NCBI GenBank assembly: GCA_034620365.1
Contig: JAQGEQ010000344.1
Location: forward strand, 1-64,000
Direction: 5' to 3'
Source: Pegea sp. RAD2-039
Lineage: Eukaryota; Chordata; Thaliacea; Salpida; Salpidae
DNA length: 64,000 nt
A program made the translations under genes and the position numbers. The notes under the pieces are model-generated. The model saw nothing but the letters and a program-made list of their open reading frames with translations. It did not search any database and had not been told where the DNA came from. This document shows positions 51,309 through 61,556 of the stretch, piece by piece (position 1 is the stretch's first letter; every line of letters starts with the position of its first letter).

Positions 51309-51566
51309 TCAGTTTATCAATAATAAAATTGAATAAAAATTTCTGTGAGTTTTATATCCAGCGTTACTTAGTCCAGTTATGTTTGAAATTTCGATGTTGT
51401 TTTTGACAGAGAAACCAAAGTTTTTACTTCCGCTAGAGAGCGCAAAAGGTTTCAAATTTTTTTTGATGAATGCCCTGAAGTCTATTTTGAGCTTTTGTGC
51501 AAGATGTATCAATAGATCATTAAAAACATAAAAGTCAGAAGATGGTATCAATGTTTTTATATACAA
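51309..51566 (-). CDS. Hypothetical 85-codon open frame
   Basis: Its central part (about 51345-51540) is GC-richer and less repetitive than its surroundings, encoding a mixed stretch ending NITGLSNAGYKT. I see no motif and no clear acceptor. It may be an exon, a decayed element or chance. Confidence 0.2.
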   Translation of the reverse strand: MYIKTLIPSSDFYVFNDLLIHLAQKLKIDFRAFIKKNLKPFALSSGSKNFGFSVKNNIEISNITGLSNAGYKTHRNFYSILLLIN

Positions 51567-52340
51567 AGTCTTTTTTCGATTTCACGATTTTTTTATTTCT
51601 TTTAAACTTATCAAAAAGATGTTAATTGAAAATATTGGAATCTTATCAAAAGTACATCGTAAAAAATGATCGTAAAAAATGATTGTAAGAAATGATTGTA
51701 AGAAATTGTTTTACTATTTGAAAGCTGAAAGTTAGAATATTAATGAAATCATTAATTGCAACAAAATTGTTTCTGTTCGTAGATTTGAAAAGATTTCGAA
51801 AAACTCTCCAAATGCGATCAAAGTTAAAAATTCAGCCACTAACTACAGATGTCTCTGAATAAATGGAAGTTTGTAAGGTTGGCTTCGTTAGCACAACAAC
51901 AAAGGTGTTTAAAAATTATTTACAAAACATAAAACATGTAAAAATAAAACATTTAATTTTTAAAATTATAAAAAAAATAAAAATTTTTCTTAACTAAAGT
52001 AAATCTTAAAATTTTGAAATTTAAAATCAAAATTATTTTTTAACAGTTTACAAAAAGCAATAAAAAATAGAAAATAGATTAATATTATCATAATATCAAA
52101 TAATTAGCTGCAATATCAAACTCATTGCTGATGATGGTTAGATGATTCTTAAGTACGTAAAAGTAAGATATACAAGAGTAACTCCAGTGACTCGATCTTG
52201 ATTCTTTTTAAATTTTCTCTTTTTTTGACTGTTAATCTGTGTAATCTTCACGGGATCTTCTGTAAATCTTCACGAAGATTTGATCTGAAGATGAAGAAGT
52301 ATGTGAAAGAAGTTGGTACATCAGAATGCTTTTAAATGTA

Positions 52341-52549
52341 TCAACTTGAAGACCAACGAAAGATAATTGAAGAATTATGAAGTTCAATTTGACTAAAAGC
52401 TGGTATCAGTCGACGACATAGATAGAAAATCAAGTTAACAATCCGACAAAGCAAAAGTTTAAAAAAATAGTAGAAAGATGATGACAAGAAAACATAAATG
52501 AGATGAAAAAGATACGACCAAAGACAAGGAGACATCCCAGTTGGTGTCC
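52341..52549 (-). CDS. Terminal exon of a probable membrane protein
   Basis: After the acceptor ttgatcag at 52550 a frame runs to TGA at 52343-52341. It encodes GTPTGMSPCLW, a hydrophobic segment of about 40 residues rich in Phe, Leu, Tyr, Ser and Cys that could form one or two membrane passes, then a polar tail. An upstream stretch, 52815-52771, ends phase 1 at a GTGAGT donor (DYKKRNTIEQFTCFRG-like) and would join in frame. An ATG at 52880 precedes it but leaves an impossibly short intron. I do not recognise the family. Confidence 0.4.
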
Positions 52550-52899
52550 CTGATCAACATCTTCAAGAGATGTAGCTTTCTACAACTTAATTGATTTATT
52601 GATATTTAAACTTCTTATTTCAAACAGAATATTTAATTCATATATCTGTAGTAAGCACAACATTTATTCAATAACTTTAAAATATTATTATTTATTTTAA
52701 CCTCTGGGTAAGTTAATTATCAGAAGTCACCTTTAGAAATCTTCTTACCACTATCACCAGGAGAACTCACCACGAAAGCAAGTAAACTGCTCGATAGTAT
52801 TTCTCTTCTTGTAATCTTACTTATGAACACTTACAGCGAGTAAACTGTTGAGTAAATAACAAAGTAACACGTTTCAGCATGTTGTACATTTGTTAAATT

Positions 52900-55800
52900 C
52901 TTACTTGGTGTTATTTAAAAAGTTTTTAAAACATTTTGGATAACTTTAGAAATCATTACTTTTTAAAATTCAAAAAGATTTTGTTTCAGAAAGAAAAATA
53001 ATCCCAAGACGAACGATTTATCCTAAATTCTAAAAGACATTTTCTCACGAAGCAAAACTTAAACAAAGATAAGTTATTAAGACTTGATTTGATTTTGGAA
53101 GAGTTTTACTGAAATCAAATTTGTTCGATTTATTGTTTGGTTTACAAAAGTTGAAATAATTAACTTTGAAATATTTTATTTATTTGTCGTAGCATTTTGT
53201 AACAACAAATTTGTAGAAAATTGTTTAACTTTTTCTAATTTAAGATATTTTGACGATAATAGGTGTAAAATTTTGCCTTTTTTAAAGTATATTTTAACAA
53301 AGATATTTTATCATGAAAAGTTTATTGTAAATTTCAGGTGTGGTTACTAATGATATTTCAAAAACATTCAATTTTTTCTCTATTGATGAATTGATATTTT
53401 CGAAAAGTTTCTGAAATTTTTTATAACGACGAAAACCAATGAAACAAACTTTTTTTAAATCTTAAGTTTTAACAATAATATTTTTTCTTTTTAAATTTGT
53501 ATAAATGATAAAATAGATAAAACAAAAATGATTTTTTATCAAAAAGACGAACAAAATGATATTTTTAATTTTCCAAATATTTTATAAATTGTAATAGGTT
53601 TTATCAGAAGTGTGAATATACATAAAATTAAATTAAATTAAAACACTTTTCTACAATATTAAATATATATTTGGAAAGTGTTTTAAATTATTTGAATAAA
53701 TATCAAAACACATTAAAAGTTATTAAATCTTAAATCAAATTTTAGTTGTAAATCGAAATAATTCGAGTATTGACATCTTTTAATTACCTAAATTTTGAAA
53801 ATAGGAAAATATGAATTAGAATTTATAAGACGACAAAAGATAAAACAACTTTGAAATATTTGCTTCAATAATTTCATAAAACTCAACTATTTGAAGCAAA
53901 AATTATTCGAGATAAGAATAATACTTTCAGTGAAACTATTTTGATTTAAATTAAATAGAAACTCAGTTGCGCAAGATCACTACTAACAAATGTGTATGCT
54001 GACAGATAAATAAAAGTGTTTAATTAAACCAAAAGATCACATCAAAATAAAGATCAGTTGTCAATAATTGATGTAGAAAATCAAACTTATTAGAACTTGA
54101 CGCTTCTTCTACCAGCAACTTCATCACGTGATCACGAAGAGCTTCTTAGGAGTTTAATAAAGATTGTTTAGTGTCATTATAAGGTAATTTAGTTTGAGGA
54201 AATATGTATTTGGCGTTGTAGTAAGCAACTTGTTGGAGTAACAACAAACAATTTCTATATCCATGTAGTGTTTCCTGTTTCTTTGTTTAAATTTTCTTCG
54301 GTTTTAAGAAGAAACTTTAAAAAGTTGAAGATTCAGTTGCTTCATATTTCTTATATTTATTTAAAACTAAGAAATGATAAGAATCAGATAAAAGTTTGTT
54401 TAAGTTTTATAAATTATAAAAAGTAGAAACAGTTTTGTTTTAGAATAATGAAAGATCTTTTCTGCAATCTAATATCTGCTGAAATAATTAGTTTGCAATC
54501 AAATAACTTTTTCTGTAACCTCATTTATAAAGCGTAAAATATTTGGAAATTTTTAAGGCATCAAAATATTTGATAAATTAAAATCAATTATCAGATAGAA
54601 TTTGTTCGATTATTCACTGAAAGTTAGTTTTATAAAAGGATTACATCTTTTATATTTGATGACTTTTAACTCTTAATGATTTTGCATCTAGGTTAAAGTA
54701 GCAGGAAGAAACTGCTGCATAAAACAAGTTTACTCATCAATCTTATAATAAGAAAGAAAATATTAGAAAAGTATTTAGTTAATTACACAAAATTGTTGAG
54801 TATATTTTACTTTTTAAGTATTTTCATGTTTAAAGAACCTTATTAAACTAAAAATAAACTTTTTATAAGAATTATAAACAATTTAAGATATTGATTTACG
54901 TTTGTTCAGATTTGTGGTCTAAACAGTTAAGTTTCAAACAATTAACCAATCAGAAGGTAGACTGACTCTTATAAAAATGAAAATATTTTGATTATAAAGT
55001 CATCAAGAACCGAAGTTTATGTCTTTCGAGCTAAAAACCAGACTTTTTCAAATAAGAAATTTGAGAAGAACCATTATTACCTTGCCCTGAAGCAAAAAGA
55101 CTTTAGTAGAAATGTTAGAGAGTATTACCAGGCTAATAATGAGAACCAGTCACTAATGTTTAGAAATATTGTTTGAAAGATCAAGTTAAACCACTATCTT
55201 GAAAATGAAAGGAGCAAGACCTCATTTGAGAGGAAGAAACCTTACATGACTTGATTACGACTTGTAAGATCAAAATATCTTCAAACTTACATACAGATAA
55301 AAAGCTTCTGAAGCTTTGTTTTTATGATCTAAATTGAATTCCAGTCTCTTGTATGAAAATAATTATTGTTAAAATAACAAAGGTAGGAAATTCTTTTGTT
55401 ACTTGGTTTAATACTATGAGTAATTTCAGATTAATTACAAAAAGTTAAATAACCTTCAATATTTTCAACTAATTAATCAAAGTCTTAAATAATTTTCTTT
55501 AGTTTCAAATGAACAAGTTTAAAATCTTATTTCAAGTAAAATGATTTATTAAATTATTTTGAAAATTGAGTTAGCCTCATAACTTTCTTACTTCCATTAA
55601 AGATAATGAAATTATATTTTCAAAAAATTTTAATTTTTAAAGATGTTCAAACCGCATAAATTCCAACGAACATAATACAAAAGATTATTTGTGAAATTTC
55701 ATTTATTTTTTTCGTATAAAAGGTGTTATACAACAAAAACGTTACATAATTGAAAGTATTTCCAAAAATAATTAATTTAGATTATCTTTCAAATGGTTGA

Positions 55801-58200
55801 AGAATTTTGAAGCTATTAAACTCATATTAGTTTTTTTGGAAAAGTTCAGTTTTGAAATTTTAAAATTTGTTACAGAAACTAAAAATTTACATATAAGTTA
55901 CAATTGATACAATCACAGATTGTAATTGGTTGTAAGAAATTTAATTTTATCGAAAGTAAAATTCAAACTTGACACATTCTAGATAATTTGTAATTATTTT
56001 CTAAGAACTAATAAAAAAATATTTCTAAACGTTGTTAAAATAGTAAGTTTTATGAGATTAAACGAGTAGTTCAAATAATTAAAGATAAAAACAAGTTATA
56101 TAAGAAGATTTTTAGTCGAATAGCATGAAGTTATATATTATAATTTCATCATCAATATTTTCACTAATAATAAACTGTCAGTTGATTAATGTTTGGTATT
56201 TTAAAGTTACTTTCAACACCAAGTTCAACTAGAGTGAGTTAATTGCTATTAACAATTTTCATATAAGCATATTATGAATCTAAGCTTTGTTGTCCCAAAC
56301 AAAATAATTTGTCTTTAAAATTTATTCTTTAAATAGAATTTATTTCAACTTTTGATATTTTTACTACCCTTGAAAAAAGTTGAAGACGCTTCTATTAAAG
56401 AATAGTAAATTGGTAATCAGATCTTTAATTTATATTTTCTAACTTTCATCGTCTTTAACTTCTGAATTTTTAATGTTCAAAATTATAATTAAAATTTAGC
56501 AATTTTTTTATGAATTGTCTGAAATTGGAGATATTTAGCATCAAACTAACTTTTTATACTGAATTAGAAATTATTTGACATTTAATTTGCAAAAGTGTTG
56601 AAACATTAAAATCAATTGTAATTCAAATCTAAAGGAAGAAAATAACTGATAACAAACAAATGAACTTTAAGTTGATATACGAATTATAATCAAAACATTT
56701 ATTTAAAAAGAATTTAAGATTTGAGAATGTTTGGATTATGAGGTCCTTGATGGAGCTACCAGTTTTTTGAACAAAGATTTTCTTTATAATTTGAAAAACA
56801 AAAACAGATAATTATTCAAAGTAAAAACATATATATTCGAAGGTATCCTTCTAATCATTATTGTAGCACTTAATCTCTTGGTATGGTAAACCAACTTCAA
56901 AACAGATGACGAAAAACTAATTGTTGAAATTCTGTTGTTTAAAGTTTGTTTCTATCTTTATTATTAATTTGGTTTTTCTTTTAAAATTAAAGTTGAATTT
57001 CTATAGAACAAAGTAAGCTAAAAATTATTTTCCAAAATGTTAAATTTTTCAGCAGTAAATTATAGTTAAATAATTTAAACTACCGAATGATTGATATAAG
57101 AAAGGCAAAATAAATTCATAATCTTGTAATAATTTGAGATTTGTTAGGGTGTGTTTGATAAAACTCAGATTAAATGGTTTAAAAAGTTGAAATATCTAAA
57201 TCTTTAAAAGCCGACATAAGCTCAGCTGGATAATTGAGATCTTGTTGTGGAATGCTGTTTCATATATTGGTACATCAAATAGTTGGCTTGAACTTCTGTA
57301 ATTTTACCAAATATTTGTTGAGGTTTCAACAAAAAAAAATCTTTGTAAATGTAATTCTATCAAATAAAAATATTTTTGTGAATTTAATGAAAAAATATAA
57401 GGTTATTTCTTTAAAATTGCTAAAAAGCATTGAATGAAAAATACAAAACATATAAATATTTATTTAAAGAATTATTTAAAATTTTCGGTAAATAATTTGA
57501 TAAGTTTTTAGAAGAGAAAAAGACTTTAATTAAAAACTTTTCATTTGATTTGCATAATTGGAAATTAATCATTGAAATAATAACTTCTACATGGAACCAT
57601 TCTTTCAAATTAAAAACAAATTGTAGTTCTTCAATCAATTTTTACATCTTTTTGATTGAAAACTAATTTCCTTTGTATCTTTATCCATTTTTTAACGATG
57701 CCCAAAAAATTATTTGTTTTTATTGTTTTTCATTTACATTTTAAAACGGTTTCTTCAAATTAATCAAAATTTAAATCTAAAAAAAAGAATAAAAGATATT
57801 GCTAAAGTGAAAATTATTTAAAAAATAAATTAAAGTTAAGAAAAAGTTTTGCATTTGTTAATATCAAAAGTAATGACAACAAATACATTTTTTTAATTAA
57901 TAACTTTGGCTAATAATTAATCAAATTTAATAAAAATGAAACTAATTTTCAGTTCAAACTAACTCTTGTTGTTTCTATTTAGTGCTAATAGTCGACAATT
58001 CATCTTCATTTGATTAATCTGTTATAAATCTTTATTATTAACTTCAACAGAAGAACGAGTCTGAGATGAAAATAGAAATCGTTCTTTATTTGTTTCAACA
58101 ATTCTTTATCTTTTATTTATTATTTTCAAAGATAACTAGTTCAGTTAATCACAATAAAGCTAGACATATTTTTTTCATCAATAAAAGTAAGTTTCAATTT
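52900..58200. other. AT-rich stretch without confident genes
   Basis: Only weak frames occur. The best is 54988-55176 on the plus strand (62 codons from a TTG, no ATG start), with a Lys/Asn/Tyr-rich product and a coding-like middle (VREYYQANNENQSLMF). It may be a decayed exon. Frames at 57234-57437 (+) and 57420-57638 (-) look random. Confidence 0.5.
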
Positions 58201-58201
58201 T

Positions 58202-58247
58202 TGACGTCATCTTTGGTCACGTGATCATTTGAAAATCTCTATAAATA
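58202..58247 (+). promoter_or_regulatory. Rh gene core promoter: CRE, E-box, TATA
   Basis: Three classical elements lie within 46 bp. They are a perfect cAMP-response palindrome TGACGTCA (58202-58209), a palindromic E-box TCACGTGA (58217-58224) and TATAAATA (58240-58247). The Rh ATG follows 67 bp after the TATA box, so transcription should start near 58270-58275 with a 5' UTR of about 40 nt. Confidence 0.7.
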
Positions 58248-58313
58248 CATCCTTAAAATTGGTCTACATCACTATTCAAGAAATTTTCACAAGTTACGAG
58301 CGCTCGAAACAAC

Positions 58314-61300
58314 ATGATGTAAGTGCTGTTGATTATTCGAATAAATTATATTAAAGTATAATTTTATTATAGTTCAAATGTGAAATATTTAGTATTAACT
58401 AAATGGTACTAACTTCTAGTTAAAATCTTTATAATCAGAAACGCATAATTGGATTTTTCTCTTTATTTATTGACTTGGGTATAAAGTATTTTAGTTTAAC
58501 ATTATTTCTTATGTTTATATTACTTTCTAATAAAGCTTTTATTTAGTTCCAGAAAACTTGCTTCTATATTGATTGTATTTCAAATGATATTTATGATATT
58601 ATATGGAGTACTTTTTGAATATCATTCTCTACATGCTGGTATTTCCAACCAATCAAATGTTATGAGTCAACAAAATTACGAAGATCAGGAACTCTATTCT
58701 TGTAAGATTTAAATTGTTAAATATCTCGCTGAAGTTAATTTTTAAATTAATTAACTTGGAACTTATCTGTTAGTATCCAGACCCATAAAGCAATCTAATA
58801 AAACATATTTAAAAGCGATTTAAAAGTTTAAAAACTTAAACAACTTTAACGCTTATCTTTAAAACACTAATAAATTTAAAATGATAAGTAAACTATATTT
58901 AATTCTAACTAGAATTATCTTATTTAAATCACTTTTTGATTTGGTTAAAGTAATCTGTTTTAAATTAAATAACTCAAACTAAGTTTTATTAGATAAAAGT
59001 GATGACAAAAATTGTTAAAATGATAAAAGCAAAGTTGATAAAAGTATTAAGATATTAGTCTAAAATCTTTCAGATAGATTCAATAAAGTTAAAAAACAAG
59101 TCACTAACTTTTCTCAGTTCAAATCAAAACAACAAAAATAATAAAATTCCGTTAGATGAATGAAATGTCTACAAAACCTGACATGATGTAGTTAATGGAA
59201 GTCATAAAAATAGTAAAAAAAATCATTATCTGAAAATCTTTCGTTTTAAATATTTATTTAATAAAAAAAAATACTTTGAAAACTTTTACATCAAATTAGA
59301 AATTCAATTTTTCAGTATTTTCTGATGTTCATTTGATTGTACTTATTGGAATTACTTTCTTTTTGATATTTCTTAAATATTATGGACAAAGTGCTGTTGC
59401 GTTTTGTTTATTAATTACATCATTTACTATTCAATGGTCAATAATTTCTAATGGGATACTAAAAGGAGTTAGTTCAGGTTCTTGGCCAATACAGTTAAAC
59501 ATGGAAAGGTATAAACTCTACAAATTTCCACTAAATGTTTTCTGGTTTTTAACTTAAACTCTTTTACAGTTTTTTTGAAGCTGACTTTGCTGCTGCTACA
59601 TCTCTTATTTCTTTTTGTTGTGTACTTGGAGTTATAAATCCGCTTCAAATTGTCATGATGACATTGTTGGAAGTTGTTTTTTACAATTTGTCCAACTACT
59701 TTGCTCTACAAATTCTGGTAATTGCCAATTTTTTGTACTGCAAACACATTTTACATAACCAAAATGTAATTTCTTCGACAAAAATTTAGGTCGAAATGTT
59801 ATTTGCAAAACCAAAACCTTAAAAATTTTGTTCTTAGCTCAAAGACACTGGAGGAACTATTTTAATTCATGTCTTTGGAGCATACTTCGGTCTTGGTGTT
59901 TCATGGGTCTTAGGAAAGTTTTCTCCTTCTACAAGTCGCAAGGAAAAGACTAGCCATCAATCTGAACTTCTTTCCATGATAGGTAACTACAAAAAACAGT
60001 TTATTAACCAACTTTTATGGATGTTTACAGTTTGAAACTGAAATTATAAATTAAATAACTTTTTCACTTCTTAAAATATCAAAGAAAGTTTTACGTTTAA
60101 AAGTTTATCTTGAATTTGAATTTTTACTCCTCATATAAGTGATGTTGAAACAATTGCTTGTTTTCAGGTTGTATGTTCTTAATTACATATTGGCCATCTT
60201 TTAATGCGTGTTTAGCAAAAGGAAATTCAAGATTCAGATCAATATTCAACACAATTCTAAGTATTAGTTCTGCTTCATGTACTTCATTTGCAGTTGATAT
60301 TTTACTTAATCAAAAGTTAACAATGGTAAGTTGATTTTGGGAAAAATTCAAAACAAATAGTTTTCTTTTTTTGTTTATTTTTTTAGGGAAACATACAGAA
60401 TGGAGCTTTAGCTGGAGGTGTTGCAATGGGAATAAATGGAGATCTTATATCACATCCATCAGTTGCTGTAGCGCTCGGGTTTATTTGTGCAATTGCTTGT
60501 GTACTTGGCTTCCAATATGTTCAGGTTTTTTGTTTTTATTAGTAATCTATAACTGAACGTAGACTAGTTTATTGAATTCAATCACTGCTAAAAATTAGTT
60601 TGTTTTCTTGATAACAAAACCGAATATCGATAATTTATTAAGTTTGCAAAATTTGTATTTTTCTGTTAATAATTTCGAATCATTCTCACAAAACATTTCT
60701 CAAATTTTTCCCTTTTCCACTAACTACTTTGTTTTTGAAATTTAAATTCTCAAATTACAATTAAAGTAATTAAAAAATAGATTTGATGTTAAAATCGAAA
60801 AGTTATAATCAAGTATTTTCTTGCAGCCATTTCTTGAAAGCAAACTTGGATTTCATGATTCTTGTGGTGCTCACAATGTCCATGCACTTCCTGGAATTAT
60901 ATCAGCTTCAACCAGTGCAGTTCTGATGCTGTCAACTTTCAAGACAAGTCACGTAGACGAGTAAGTTATTTCAACAAACAAGTCATCAGTAATCGGAATC
61001 GTTGATCATTTTTCAGTCTTCTTTCTATTGTACCTTGCGAAACTCTACGAGATCAAGCCCTTGCTCAGATAATCGGGCTAGTCGGAGTTATTGCGATCAG
61101 TAGTGTGTCTGGGTTACTTACTGGACTACTAATTTCACTTCCTCTATTTGGGCGAATGACAGAAGAAGAAATATTTAATGATGAGACTTTCTGGAAGGTA
61201 ATTTTGTAGATGATGATGTATTTTAAATCTTTTTTATCATTAAACTTTCATCGTACGAAAAGTTAATTAACTGAAGTAGAAAGTATTTTGTAAATTTTCT

Positions 61301-61390
61301 CATTTGATTCAGGTTGATTTCGAGCTGGAGAAGAAGCTAGAAAGAGACGCTCAAAAGTCAATGATAACTGTTTCATCAAGTCAATTTTGA
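58314..61390 (+). CDS. Rh: Rhesus-family ammonia/CO2 channel (Rh glycoprotein), 10 exons
   Basis: Complete gene of 1,335 coding nt (444 aa). Exons: 58314-58318, 58547-58701, 59316-59508, 59570-59717, 59838-59982, 60168-60325, 60387-60524, 60827-60960, 61017-61197, 61313-61390. Exon 1 codes only ATG plus two bases. The length matches Rh proteins, with N-terminal and many later hydrophobic segments. Family hallmarks: EADFAAATSLISF, KDTGG followed by IHVFGAYFGL (first pore His with the conserved Asp upstream), IQNGALAGGVAMG, and HDSCGAHNVHALPGI (second pore His). The C-terminus continues past FNDETFWKVDFE into a Lys/Glu-rich cytoplasmic tail. Trimeric Rh proteins conduct NH3 and possibly CO2 across the plasma membrane. 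The usual IQNATLAGG reads IQNGALAGG, removing the Thr. The pore His pair is intact, so the channel should be functional. Confidence 0.95.
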
Positions 61391-61417
61391 TGATTCGATG
61401 TTCTTATGTAAATGTGT

Positions 61418-61423
61418 AATAAA
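61418..61423 (+). terminator. Poly(A) signal AATAAA of the Rh gene
   Basis: AATAAA begins 28 nt after the Rh stop codon. The CCDC22 stop on the other strand lies only 134 nt further on. Confidence 0.7.
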
Positions 61424-61556
61424 ATGATTGAATAATTGATGAGTTTTTTATAAATAGGATTTGATAGAATCATCTGAAATAACATTTAATCTAGATTGTT
61501 AATTAAATGAGAATCAAACAGAATCAAAGGAATCTTTTAATAATTAATAAATAAAT

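Noticed and set aside
60371-60556. 61-codon plus-strand frame
   Set aside because: It overlaps Rh exon 7 in the wrong frame.
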